From positions 91,119,276-91,183,275 of the forward strand of contig NC_061508.1 of NCBI RefSeq assembly GCF_022539505.1: DNA of 64,000 nt, read 5' to 3'. The notes below the pieces were generated by a model, which worked only from the letters and a program-made list of their open reading frames with translations, made no database searches and was not told the origin of the DNA. The position numbers and the translations under genes were made by a program. Of the stretch, positions 21,485 to 31,189 are shown piece after piece. Numbering within the stretch: the stretch's first letter is position 1; every line of letters begins with the position of its first letter. The stretch is from Lolium rigidum (taxonomy: Eukaryota; Streptophyta; Magnoliopsida; Poales; Poaceae).

Positions 21485-22378
21485 TCATCCGGTGAGGGAA
21501 AAAAACGACAACTCGCCTTAGGGCATGTACAACAACATCTAATCAGATGTCTATAACCGCTGGACACGTATGAAATATTTCTGATGGAGGGAAGAGAATA
21601 ATAGGAAAGGGTCAGGTTGTCTGCATAATTAAAGATGGTCTAATCCCCTATTAATCGCTACCTAAGAGCAAGTACAATAGAGTCCAGTCAGCTGACTATA
21701 AGACATTAAATAATATATTTTAGATGAGTTGGAGGAGAGAAAAGAGGAGAGAGAAGGGAGGTGGGCTACTATGCAATAGCCAGCTCTTGCACGTGCTCCT
21801 AGGCACTTTGTGAGAGTGAAATGTGGGCCATATATTAGTAAAGTACTTCATTCTTATAGCCAACTATTATACATATTAGCTATATAATGACTACAAATGA
21901 TATGACATTTTATTATAGCCAGCAGTTGGCTATAACTATTGGAATTGCTCTAACAATGACTCCGCTCCCGTTGTCTGCATAATTAAAGATGAGAGTATGT
22001 TTGAATTAAGTCTACAGTTGGCAGTTATTTCTTCCTAGATGGGCACTATTTCTTTTCCATAAAGTCCTGGATGAGTCTAGATTTATGTTTGAATTAAGTC
22101 ACGATGATTACTTTTCCAGCTTCTCCCTCCGAATTTTGAAGCTTATACATATAGCTAAACAGACGGTTCATTAGAAGGGTGTCTATAGTACTGTGTAGAC
22201 ATACATGAGATGGCATGAAAATACAGAGGATACTTGTCTAAACTATTGTACATGCCTTCACTACCATGAAGGAATAGTTCTCACCTTATCCGATAGCGTG
22301 TGTGCTGCGCCTCGTGTGCACGGATGAGTTTGACCATGTATGGTACACATATGTCCAGTTGGCAAGTCCGCAAGTGGC
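21417..22378 (+). repeat. Left arm of a large inverted duplication
   Basis: Starting TAGCCTTTAATCCTC, this arm is the reverse complement of 24,845-25,687 with scattered differences along its whole length. It contains an extra 285-bp MITE (21,666-21,950) absent from the right arm. Without it the arm is about 674 bp. Confidence 0.9.
21666..21950 (+). mobile_element. Tourist-type MITE (PIF/Harbinger), complete
   Basis: Imperfect terminal inverted repeats GAGCAAGTACAATAG and CTATTGGAATTGCTC are flanked by TAA on both sides (21,663-21,665 and 21,951-21,953). The right arm of the inverted duplication has a single TAA-equivalent at this point and so is the empty site. 285 bp, non-coding. Confidence 0.9.
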
Positions 22379-22820
22379 TATAAGAATGTACTACTTTTTC
22401 AATGGATAGCCCACCTTTTATTTACACACCTTGCCTAGGAGCCCGTGTTAGAGCTAGCTCTTGCATAAGACTACTCATAGTGGGAGTAACTTCACTAGTA
22501 ACTAAGTGTCCAACTCAGCAAATTTGCTTATGTGGCAGTGAGTTAATGAGGAGAGAGGAGGATGGAGTAACATAGCTAGGTACTGCAACATCACACTTCT
22601 CAAGATACAATGAGTCTATAAGCTAATTAATGAAGACATATATGATACTACTTTGATGTTACTAACCACTATGAACGTAGTAACATAGAGTAGTAACATG
22701 TGCATGTTACTACTCTATGTTACTTCCCACTATGACTACCTCTTCTCTCTCCTCCAACTAGACATAAATATATTAATTTAATCCTTGTAGCAAGCTGACT
22801 AAGCTTTATTGTACTTGCTC
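22379..22820 (-). mobile_element. Second copy of the same Tourist MITE, truncated and interrupted
   Basis: On the minus strand it begins GAGCAAGTACAATAAAGC at 22,820 and follows the first MITE closely (GTTGGAGGAGAGAA, GCTCCTAGGCA, CATTCTTATAG). A TTA flank lies at 22,821-22,823. Its far end stops where the left arm of the inverted duplication ends. Another MITE interrupts it at ~22,469-22,739. Confidence 0.78.
22469..22739 (+). mobile_element. MITE with TCATAGTGGGA terminal repeats, inserted in the second Tourist copy
   Basis: The ends share CTCATAGTGGGAGTAAC and its complement GTTACTTCCCACTATGA. Near the right end is a perfect 20-bp inverted repeat with a 2-nt spacer (22,681-22,722). Boundaries are approximate and the target duplication could not be fixed. 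Similar short elements are common in grass genomes. Confidence 0.65.
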
Positions 22821-22880
22821 TTACACCCTCGTCTTGGTCGATGCGATCGGGATGAGTTTTCCAGAGCAACCACGTCCACG

Positions 22881-23536
22881 ACCTTGGACCCGGCTCTCTC
22901 CCCCGCACAGTAGGAGAGGCGATTTTTTCACTTTCCCGTTCGATCCAGCTCGCCAGCGTCGGTCTGCTGGTTTCCCCACTCTCCGCTAGCCGCTCCAGCG
23001 GCGGGAGGGTGGGGAAACCCCGGATCTCGTCTGTACATAGTCTAGGGTTGAGTGGGTGGCCTGCCGGCGGCGTTGTGGAGAGGATGGCGCGGTTGGTCCG
23101 GCGTTTTTGTGGAGGCGGAGATCCTCTCCGATGGTGTTGCTCCGCGGAGCGCGGCCATGGATCTGCCTCCCCCGTTGTGCTCGCAGCTCGGTAGAGCTGT
23201 GGTGTGCTTCTTTCCCCGCGTCGGAGTTCGTGGAGCGGCGACTTCGGCTTGATGGGATCGATGGTGAAGGTGATGGTGACCAGTTCGAGGGCGACGACGA
23301 CGATGCGAGGTGGAGGCTCTGTCGAGCTGAGTTCTGTTGACTTCCCGTCCGCCTGTGGACTCCTTCCGATCCAAGGTTGCAGAGGAGGAGCGGCGGCGGC
23401 GCGCCGCGGTACGTCTTGTTCGACGGCGGCGTCCTCGTGGACTTGCAGGTCCTTTGTGTAATTTTCTTTGATCTTTGGGCTGTTCTGTAAGTTTCTGGTG
23501 TCATCACTGGAACTATCTAGCAAAAAAAAAAAAAAA
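22881..23536 (+). mobile_element. Poly(A) retroposon 1, LINE-mobilised
   Basis: A ~656-bp GC-rich sequence ends in an A-tract (23,522-23,538) and is flanked by AACCACGTCCACG at 22,868-22,880 and 23,537-23,549. This is the signature of LINE-type target-primed insertion. The body has no endonuclease or RT motif, and its ORFs in several frames look accidental. It may be a 5'-truncated or internally deleted LINE, or a retroposed transcript. Confidence 0.85.
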
Positions 23537-23675
23537 AACCACGTCCACGTACGTCGCGCTCGCGGGCAGCCGGGTATGATAATGTTGCCGTCTGAGGAAA
23601 CCAGCAGTAGTACGTTATACATGGAACCTTCGTAGGAGTACCTGCATAGTACGCGATGCCGATCGACGCCAAGTC

Positions 23676-24752
23676 TTTTTTTTTGAACCAGGAGCACCCC
23701 GAAGGGTGTAGAAGCATTCAATATAGCCAAGCGGTGGGTGTACAGTAAGTTACAAAGGACCCCATAAAATTTACAATCACATATGGGTCCCTGGTAAATG
23801 CAGAAAGGACCTCAGCAGAAAAACTTAAAGTGCAATCAGGTCCTTCTCTATCCCCACCGGTGAGCAAGAGGCCGGAGATGCCGCCGTCGAACTCCGACGC
23901 GGGGACTGCACCACTTGCTTCGAAGCCGCCGTAATATGCGACACCAGACCTCTGGAAGGGCCTCCGAAGGAGGTTGAATAATCGCCGGAATTCCTCGGCG
24001 TTGATAACGGCCAGCAAAGACACCGCCGATGTGCTGCTCAGAGAAGATGCTTCAGATGAACTCCTTCGCCTCCCCCGTTCCTCACCCACTCCGCCATTTC
24101 CTCCGCTAGTCACCGCCTTGGCGCCCATAGCGAAAGAAAAGACCAGAGAAAGCCGATTTGAAGAGGAGGCAGGCTCATGCCTGCACCGCGTCGGAGAAGA
24201 CGACCCGCCATTTGACCCGAAGAACCTGCCACGGACTCGGGTAGGCGAGCAGAGAAGATGGCGATGTCGACTGAGCCAATGGAGCAATTTATTGAAGAAG
24301 TCATCCTTGTATCTTCCCCTTCCTTCCGCCGTCCGCCATGGACGAGCCTCCAGAAGCAGAATCTCCATAATCTGGTTGCTGCTCCGATGCAACCACACCA
24401 GATGACAAGGGGGAAACGAGAGGGCCTTATTTGGTGGGATGCCTCTCCTCCTCATCGCCGCAAGCCACCACTGCTGCCACTAGAGAAGGTCCTCCACGAG
24501 GAAGAAGAAGAGGATGAGCTGGATCTGGCCGAGAAGATCCAGCCGCCGACCCACAAGCTCCACAAGGGTAAAGCATAAGAAGACACCTAGACTACTATAT
24601 ACATGATGCCTGGCACCTCTCCTTCCTCCACTCCGGCCGGCGTCGCCGACGGAGAGGAATCCGGATCGGCCCGGCGAATAGAACGAGGAACGGTGGACTC
24701 TCAAAACAAAGAGGCTACTGTAGCGGGTTGAGAGGTGGGTTGGAAATGTACC
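23676..24752 (-). mobile_element. Poly(A) retroposon 2, LINE-mobilised, opposite orientation
   Basis: On the minus strand it ends GGTTC followed by nine A (23,676-23,684). It is flanked by the 12-bp duplication CGACGCCAAGTC (23,664-23,675 and 24,753-24,764). Its length is 1,077 bp. It lies about 125 bp beyond retroposon 1, tail to tail. It contains an ORF of unknown nature and no RT. Confidence 0.87.
23718..24455 (-). CDS. Unknown 245-residue ORF inside retroposon 2
   Basis: The frame lies in the sense direction of the retroposon and stops about 40 bp before its A-tail, as a retroposed coding sequence might. Composition is Arg/Ser-rich and low in complexity up to residue ~150, then a more ordinary segment with EEFRRLFNLLRRPFQRSG. 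No domain is recognised. A chance ORF in GC-rich sequence is equally likely, because plus-strand frames are also open here. Confidence 0.3.
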   Translation of the reverse strand: MRRRGIPPNKALSFPPCHLVWLHRSSNQIMEILLLEARPWRTAEGRGRYKDDFFNKLLHWLSRHRHLLCSPTRVRGRFFGSNGGSSSPTRCRHEPASSSNRLSLVFSFAMGAKAVTSGGNGGVGEERGRRRSSSEASSLSSTSAVSLLAVINAEEFRRLFNLLRRPFQRSGVAYYGGFEASGAVPASEFDGGISGLLLTGGDREGPDCTLSFSAEVLSAFTRDPYVIVNFMGSFVTYCTPTAWLY

Positions 24753-24844
24753 CGACGCCAAGTCCATGCATCCGTACCATCGCGCGCAAGGCGACGACCT
24801 GGCTGGCCTACCTATGGCGAAGGCTATTACGATGTTTTGCTACT

Positions 24845-25687
24845 GCCACTTGCCGACTTGCCAATTGGACATATGTGTACCATACATGGTTAAACTCATC
24901 CGTGCACACGAGGCAGCACACACGCTATCGGATAAGGTGAGAACTATTCCTCCATGGTAGTGAAGGCATGTACAATCGTTTAGACAAGTATCCTCTGTAT
25001 TTTCATGCCATCTTATGCATGTCTACACAGTACTATAGACACCCTTCTAATGAACCGTTTAGCTATCTATATAAGTTTCAAAATTCGGAGGGAGAAGCTG
25101 GAAAAGTAATCATCATGACTTAATTCAAACATAAATCTAGACTCATCTAGGACTTTATGGAAAAGAAATAGTGCCCATCTAGGAAGAAAATAACTGCCAA
25201 CTGTAGACTTAATTCAAACCTACTCCCATCTTTAATTATGCAGACAACGGAGGATGTGGGCATAGCCCACTGGTTGGGGTCGCAGTGGCGCACCCCAACG
25301 ACCAGAGTTCGAATCCTGTCAGTAATGAATTTCTGGAATTCTCACGCCGATGTCCCGCTTCTACTATATCATTTAGTGTCTAGTTCCTTCTAGCACTAAT
25401 TCATTTTAATTATGCAGACAACTGGAGCGGAGCCATCATTAGGTAGCGATTAATACGGAATTAGACCATCTTTAATTATGCAAACAACCTGACCCTTTCC
25501 CATTATTCTCTTCCCTCCATCAGAAATATTTCATACGTGTCCAGCGTTATAGACATCTGATTAGATGTTGTTGTACATGCCCTAAGGCGAGTTGTCGTTT
25601 TTTCCCTCGCCGGATGAATGCCACTGACCTTATTACCGATTTTAGCACCTACCAATTTTTTTTTGCCGCAATGAGGATTAAAGGCTA
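24845..25687 (-). repeat. Right arm of a large inverted duplication
   Basis: Reverse complement of 21,417-22,378, ending GAGGATTAAAGGCTA. It contains a SINE (25,249-25,404) absent from the left arm. Without it and its duplication the arm is about 669 bp. No target duplication is evident outside the two arms, so this may be a rearranged inverted duplication rather than a transposon with long terminal inverted repeats. Confidence 0.9.
25249..25404 (+). mobile_element. tRNA-derived SINE with box A and box B
   Basis: A 156-bp insertion begins GGAGGATGTGGG, with a box A-like TAGCCCACTGGTTGGGG near 25,263 and a box B-like AGTTCGAATCC near 25,307. The 18-bp duplication TTTAATTATGCAGACAAC flanks it (25,231-25,248 and 25,405-25,422). 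The left arm of the inverted duplication has one copy of this target (21,970-21,987, complement) and no insert. It resembles the grass Au-SINE group; the family is not certain. Confidence 0.88.
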
Positions 25688-26108
25688 CTAGCTGAATGCT
25701 CGTGCGTTTCCACGAATCATTAAAAATTGATGTACGTATAAACATAAATGCATACAAATATTTGCTTAAGCTTCCTATCAATTGCCCAAGTGTGTCGCTC
25801 CAATCCTTCTCCTATGTGTTGCTTCCATCTCGACGGACCGTTTTTTTTTCTCCAGCGTTTCAATTGAATGCATCCCCGGCTTGACCATCATTGTAGTAGT
25901 AGTGTGACAAGGCATGGACCTAGCTGCAGTATCTTGCTCCTAGCCAGTTCTCTCGGGTAGCTGCAAGTATCCCTTACTCCTAGCCCATTCTCTCGCCATA
26001 GCCAGATCTGTCGTGCTGGTGCGGCTCATCAGTATACCTAGCTTAAATATCATTGCCAGTACTCCACCCATTTTTAATTCGCAAGGAGAAAAAGCAATTC
26101 TGTAGTAG
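25688..26108. other. Non-coding flank of the LINE
   Basis: It starts ACTAGCTGAATGCTCGTGCG, a word also seen in degenerate form near 51,140. Around 25,921-26,000 there are two imperfect ~40-bp tandem units (AGCTGCAGTATC, CTCCTAGCCAGTTCTCTCG). No gene was seen. Confidence 0.6.
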
Positions 26109-26128
26109 AAAAAGTTTGTACGAAAATA

Positions 26129-26771
26129 ATGAGCATGGAAACGGAGATGTGCCTCACGCAGCGTCTAGGGCGACGCTCGGGCGATTTGGGGGGCGACACG
26201 GGGTCCCCCTCATCCCCGCTCCTCCGGCGTGCGGACGGCCGCCGCCGGGGACGGCGCTCCGAAGATCTGTCTCCTTCCACGCGCTCGGTGCTGGCAGGCA
26301 ACAGGTTCGCCTCCCTCCTTTCCGCCTCCGACGAGGAGCTCTCCGAGGTGGACGAAGCTACAACTCCCCTCCGACGCCCCTCCCAGATCTCGCTTGGATG
26401 CTACTTCCTGGGACCTGGACTACGGGAGTCCTCGTCGCCAGCGCGCAGCTCCACCATCCGCCCCTGCCTGCCGGAGCTGGTGACGACTCCTACGGGTGGG
26501 TGCCCGCCGCCGCCGTCCATCGCTCCGGGAAGCGCGGATTTCCCGCCTCTCCCCCTTCGCGGTGAACGGGGAAGGCCTCCCTCCTGTCGGCCCCTCCCTC
26601 GGGACATCCGCATCGGGGCGCTGTCGGTTCCCCTGCCGGCCTGCGGTGCGACGTCGGCGGCGACGGCGCAGCCCGGCGAGGGTGACCTAGGGTTTCCTCT
26701 GCCCAAGTGTGTGGATGGGCCAGATCGGGCGGACAGGCTCCCCTTGGGCCAGGTGGGCCTGCTGGGCCAGG
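26129..26771 (+). CDS. LINE ORF1, N-terminal part
   Basis: The frame begins at ATG 26,129 and is open to the CCAGG duplication at 26,767-26,771, where element C entered. It encodes ~214 residues rich in Arg, Pro, Ser and Gly without a recognised domain, as usual for the variable N-terminus of grass L1 ORF1. Joining 26,771 to 44,120 keeps the frame (LLGQ-V-IGRP). The ORF shown running past 26,771 into the LTR is an artefact of the insertion. A start further upstream is impossible because the LINE begins at ~26,122. Confidence 0.85.
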
Positions 26772-27318
26772 TGTCGAGGGTGCTCCTCGGCAATGCCCTC
26801 CGATAGGGGCTTAGGGTTGATGGAATCCTGCAAGCTGACACGAGACATTGGTACACAGACAATCGGGGAGAGCGATTTACCCAGGTTCGGGGCCCTCGAT
26901 GAGGTAAAACCCTTACGTCACTGCACATGCATGTTCTTTGATTATGATGAAAACAGGTTACAATGGGGTGCCGAATAGTTCGGCTGTGATCTCGTCGAGA
27001 TGCTAGTAGCTAGGGTAACCTAGTTCTAAGCTTCTGCGGCTATTGCTTGCTAAGATTGATTGTGTCCCTCGGCGAGGCCCTCTCCTGGCCTTTATATAGG
27101 AGGCCGGGTCTCAAGGGTCCTACCCGGGGACGACTAGGTTCACGATAGATCAGATCTAATCTTTCCTTGTTTGTCCGTTTCCTGATCTTTTCCGCCAAGG
27201 AATCTTCGACGCTATCGGCCTAGTGGCCCATCTCGCCTTACGGTAGCTTCATGGGCCTCCAACTTGTCAATATCGAGATAGGGCAATACTGGTTACCCGA
27301 AGGGTAATGCCCACGTCG
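26772..27318 (-). repeat. 3' LTR of element C
   Basis: Matches 43,570-44,114 with about 15 or more differences, including small indels near 26,920. The minus-strand TATATAAAG box is at ~27,091-27,098. The inner end is ambiguous by one or two bases (CGTCGA versus CGTCA). A G-rich purine tract (CTCGGGGCTA on the minus strand) adjoins it. Confidence 0.92.
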
Positions 27319-28200
27319 ATAGCCCCGAGTGTCTAGCCGAAAATAATTCGGGTAGAGGCGATGCATGTTTTCTTCGATATTCTTCTCCTTCATTGTTCTT
27401 GCTCATCTTAATTGTGCTTCATCTTCTTCTTATCGGGTGCGCGTCGGCGCTCCCGATGGGAGTAACCCCGAGTCTAGGTACGGATGCTTGCAATCCGTGC
27501 GTAGACTCAAGTTGTACCACTCGAATACTTTCCTCTGCCGAGGTCTTCATAAATCATCCGATACATTTTTTACACAAAGGATAATGAGTAACGTGCCCAA
27601 CTGTTGTTTAGTTAACTGCCGATGGCAAAACACCGTTACCCTACACAGAATCAAGTCCCCGGGCATGATCCTGGAGTGCAAAAAATTTCTATCGGGTGTG
27701 CATCACGAACTCCCGATGGGAGTAACGAGGCCCGAGTATCTGGGTGCGAGCGTTTTGCAACCGAGTGCTGGCTCACAACTTTATCCTTTGACTGCTCATT
27801 ACGTCGAGTCCTCATTTATCGAGTGCGCGTCAGCGCTCCCGATGGGAGTAGCCCCCGAGTCTAGGTACGGATGCTCGCAATCCGTGCGTAGACTCAAGTC
27901 CTTCAACCGATAACTTTTCATGTTTCCTTCGAATGCTTTCAAGTTTTTCTTTATGACGTCATTGTTGTCGTGTGTCGTCTGTGACCTGATTGACAAGACT
28001 TGACTGACGGGCCCACCCTAGTTACTGCGCGAGGCAGTTTTAGGGCTTGATCAATGCACGCGCGGCGATTGAGGCACCTCCTCGATTTTCGCACGACGTG
28101 GGGATAATGGGCCGCCGGTTTTACTCCTTATTCAGGCGCCACGTGTACAGCCAGATCTGCCCCACTTCCCACGACTCTTTGGGGAGTTATGGCCACGATT
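27319..28200 (-). repeat. Double-hairpin cassettes near the 3' LTR of element C
   Basis: Copies at ~27,433-27,518, 27,690-27,780 and 27,818-27,905 each carry GGGTGCGC or a close variant, ACTCCCGATGGGAGTA or GCTCCCGATGGGAGTA, and a CCGAGT-led stem-loop. In copies one and three the stem-loop is clear, with arms GAGTCTA/TAGACTC and ACGGAT/ATCCGT around a GCTTGCA or GCTCGCA loop (27,470-27,508 and 27,857-27,895). Isolated CTCCCGATGGGAG hairpins also occur at ~30,901 and ~38,602. No coding sequence lies here. The region also serves as upstream DNA of the antisense gene. Confidence 0.82.
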
Positions 28201-28218
28201 GGGCACAAATTCTTACGG

Positions 28219-28228
28219 GATAAATAGG
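28219..28228 (+). promoter_or_regulatory. TATA-like box of the C antisense gene
   Basis: GATAAATAGG lies ~100 bp upstream of the ATG at 28,328, followed by a CT-rich stretch typical of plant leaders. The ATG context is CACCATGGGC, close to the plant optimum. This suggests the antisense gene has its own promoter rather than using the LTR. Confidence 0.5.
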
Positions 28229-28327
28229 GAGTCTCTCCTCTTTTTTATCTTTTACCTCGCTTACTTGCTCATCTTCTTCCTCAAGCCCCCTTGTTCCTCC
28301 GCCTCTTCGGCGGGAGCTCCGTTCACC

Positions 28328-29249
28328 ATGGGCAAGAAGAAGAGTGGCAGCACCTCGGAGGCGGTCAAAGTCAGCCGCGATTGGAGCGCCTCCGCCATTT
28401 CCGGCCGCGACATCAACAAGCTTCGCGCCCTCGGCTTCATCTCCGCATACGAGGAAGACATTCGTCTCCCGAGTCCGAGTTACTCGCCCAAAACCTCCGA
28501 AGGGTTTCACCATTATGTTTGCTTGCTTTCTGTTTCGTGGTCTCTCTCTTCGGCACACGAGTTTCTTCGCTCCCTCCTTTTCTTCTATGGGATTCAGCTA
28601 CGGCGGTGACCCCAAATTCCATCCTTCATCTTTCCATATTTATTACCGTCTGCGAGGCTTTCCTCGGCATTGAGCCTCACTGGGGCCTTTGGAGGAAGAT
28701 CTTCTATGTGAAACGTCACAATGACAGCAATGGCCCCCCTGTCGTTGGTGGCATTGGTTTCGTCATCAGGAAGGAGGTCGATTATTTCGACTACCCGATG
28801 AAGGAATCCGTCCAAGGCTGGCGCAACAAGTGGTTCTACCTGCGAGACCCCGCTGTTCCTGGGCGGCGGTCAAACCTCCCCCCTTTTGACGATGTCTTGG
28901 TGGCTCACAAGAAGAAATCTTGGAACAACGCCCTTTCTCCCGAAGAAAAGGCAACAGCCGACGAGCTTTTCAAGCAAATTGTCATTTTGAAGAATTCGGG
29001 AGGCATGACGATGTGCGGTGCTGAAGTAGTTTCAGTTTTCCTACAACGTCGAGTGCGGCCGCTGATGTCCCGCCCTCATCGAGTTGTGGCTTTTTACCGG
29101 TAAGAACGACAAGTCGAGAGTTAGTTCGCCGATCCGTCGGCGGAGGAGCTTCGAACGAAGTTCGTCGGCTAACATGCCTCGGCACCGGGGACACTATTGT
29201 CTTGACATCGGCACGCCCTCCTTATGATTTGAAGCACCTTCCGTCCGAG
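28328..29249 (+). CDS. Element C antisense gene, exon 1: putative gypsy-type transposon domain (PF04195)
   Basis: Starting at the well-placed ATG, the protein reads MGKKKSGSTSE, then RDINKLRALGFISAYEEDIRLP. The frame slips by one base near 28,608 and continues in the frame of 28,291 with TPNSILHLSIFITVCEAFLGIEPHWGLW, KIFYVKRH and FDYPMKESVQGWRNKWFYLRDP. These are hallmarks of the PF04195 family, found in grass Tat elements in antisense. An in-frame stop at 29,103 must be decay or a shift, because the frame continues with KNDKSRVSS up to the donor GAG|GTAACC at 29,250. Function is unknown. The strand is opposite to pol. Confidence 0.85.
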
Positions 29250-29327
29250 GTAACCTTGTCATTCTTCGTTTACTTGTCATTAATTCTTTTTTACGCTTGC
29301 GCCTTATGTGTTTTTATCCTTTCGCAG

Positions 29328-30263
29328 GCTCTCGCTGTCGCCCGATGTTATCCTCCCTCACCCGAGAGCGGAGTGGTATTAGAAGACGACGATGACGACT
29401 CCGAGGGAACCGAGGATGCTCAGCATGCCCTTGAGGACAGCGATGTCCAAGAGGAGGAAACTGCTGAAGATGACGCCTTCTTCGGGAGCAAACGTCGCAA
29501 GCAGGTACATGATGATCTTATCGCTTCGGCTGAATCAAGTTCTTCGGGAGGAGATAATGATGCCGACGAAGGCTGCTTCGCCTCCTCCTGCTAAGAAGGG
29601 TTCAACAAGTTTCTTCGTGGACGAAGATGATCTGGACCTGTGAGCATTTATACTCTTTGTTACTTTTATTTCTTGTCACCTTGTATACTAGCTGCTCGCC
29701 ATACTTGAACAGCTCTGCCGATGACGATGACGATGTTCCTCTCGCAAAGAGGGCTAAACTAGTCTCTGAAAGAGTAGCATCGGCTAAGGAATTAAACCCT
29801 TCTCCTGCCAAGTCGACACCTCCATCCCGAACGGGTGTAGAGAAGGTCCCGGTGTCGAGAGTTATTCCTTCCGATGATGCTCCCACCCCGCCGGCTGGCC
29901 GTGATCACGTACGTATTTTAATCTGTCAAGCTTTGCTGAATTTCCATCACCTGACTCCTCTTGACTTTTCCTGGCTGCAGCCAATTTACGCCACAGTCGA
30001 TGCTGTAGCGGACTTTGCGGAACAATTTACCCGCCTCGAAGCCGAAAACTCCCAACATCGGAAGGCCGTCAAATCTTCGGCTGATCAGGTGGTCGAAGCC
30101 AACAGGCTTGCTGCCGATGCCAAAAGTGAAAATGCTTTGTTGAAGGAAGAAGTAAGTCGGCTGAAGCGTCAAATGAAGGATGACCAAGATGCCAGGCGTG
30201 CAGCGGCGGCTATGATTGATGAGAAGGAGGGTGTCCTCCGTGATTCTATCAAGGATTTATTGG
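29328..30263 (+). CDS. Element C antisense gene, exons 2-4: acidic segment and coiled coil
   Basis: Acceptor TTTCGCAG at 29,327 opens an acidic exon (EDDDDDSEGTEDAQ, then KRRKQ) that runs, after a frame slip near 29,575, to donor GTGAGC at 29,640. The next exon (29,713-29,908; SADDDDDVPLAKRAKL) ends at donor GTACGT. The third (29,981-30,263) begins after CTGGCTGCAG and encodes a heptad-rich coiled coil (RLEAENSQHRKAV, LKEEVSRLKRQMKD) ending at donor GTAGAA. The acidic-then-coiled-coil order is that of grass antisense-ORF proteins. Exon limits are inferred from splice-site consensus and open frame only. Confidence 0.7.
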
Positions 30264-30397
30264 GTAGAAATCCTTACGGTGCTCCATCCCTTTCTTGATG
30301 CTTTCTCCGTTGATTACTAATACTCTCTTTTCGGAGGCCGCCGATTTAAGCTGTCAGCCGACGCCATCAGCTTCGGGAGGATTCTACGGCCGACGCC

Positions 30398-30812
30398 TTG
30401 TCACTGGCTGCTGAGTCAAATGTCCAGATCCTCAGATTACTGCAGAAGTCCAAGGGAGCACTGTCGAAGTTATACTCGATGATCTTCCCTAAGGCGAAGT
30501 TAGACAAGACTCTCGACGAGATGGCTGAAGCCTTCCTTGTCGATCCCTCCGAACCTATAGAGGTACTGAAACGTCGCAGCCGCTTGATTGGTGCAGTTCT
30601 TACTTTCCAGTTGCTTATGGGCCACGGGATGGGGTCGGAATTGGAAGAGTTCTCTAAGGCATTGCCTGTTGATGATGAAAATCATCGAGTCGACCTTGAG
30701 CCTTTCAAAAGATCGGCAATTACCTGCGCCAACCGGCTTGAAGTTGGTGGATGAAGCACGAGCCGAGCACTGCTCCTGAGTCAGCCCCTGTTTCAACGTC
30801 GGCTGATCCTTG
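30398..30812 (+). CDS. Element C antisense gene, middle exon with possible C-terminus
   Basis: An open stretch encodes SLAAESNVQILRLLQKSKG, SKLYSMIFPKAKLDKTLDEM and VDPSEPIEVLKRRSR, a mostly helical segment without a catalytic motif. After a one-base slip near 30,740 it ends EPSTAPESAPVSTSADP and TGA at 30,810. Either this is the end of a first protein, or the stop was spliced around and the gene continues at 30,961. The upstream acceptor near 30,330 is not clear. Confidence 0.55.
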
Positions 30813-30960
30813 AGCTGTTATTTGATTTGTTGTACATAACAATTGTTTAAATTCGGCTCTGTTGCCAAACATCCTTTTGCCTGTATGATGTGCACTTAAT
30901 GCTCCCGATGGGAGTTTCTTTTGTATATGAATGCATTGGTCTGAAGTAAGGACGTGTTGC

Positions 30961-31183
30961 AGATTCCCTCGTCTTCTTCCCGTGCTGAGCTTTCTCCGAA
31001 TCATTCGGATAATGATGAATCAGGCCTTGTTCGTCAGTTACGCGACCAGGTGTCTAGTCTAAATAAAGACATTACTTCTCTTCGTGCGATGGCTGCCTTG
31101 GTGAAGAAGAAGGGAGAGATAGCGACTGCCATTGAACAATACGCTCTTGATGGTCTTCATGTTGCTACCGAAAGCTTGAACTG
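30961..31183 (+). CDS. Element C antisense gene, exon upstream of element D
   Basis: After GTGTTGCAG an open frame encodes ELSPNHSDNDESGLVRQLRD and a coiled coil (DQVSSLNKDITSLRAMAALV), then EIATAIEQYALDGLHVATESLN. It stops at a consensus donor CT|GTGAGTG at ~31,183. Element D follows directly after that donor, so the exon itself is intact. Confidence 0.65.
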
Positions 31184-31189
31184 TGAGTG

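Noticed and set aside
22720..23730. 336-codon minus-strand ORF
   Set aside because: It spans a MITE, retroposon 1 antisense and spacer DNA; no single element could have encoded it.
24258..24578. 106-codon plus-strand ORF with a Glu-rich end
   Set aside because: It is antisense to retroposon 2 and without domain or splice context.
21417..25687. Mutator-like element with long terminal inverted repeats
   Set aside because: No 9-bp duplication flanks the arms, the arms contain transposase-derived coding sequence at their outer ends, and the spacer has no MULE gene.
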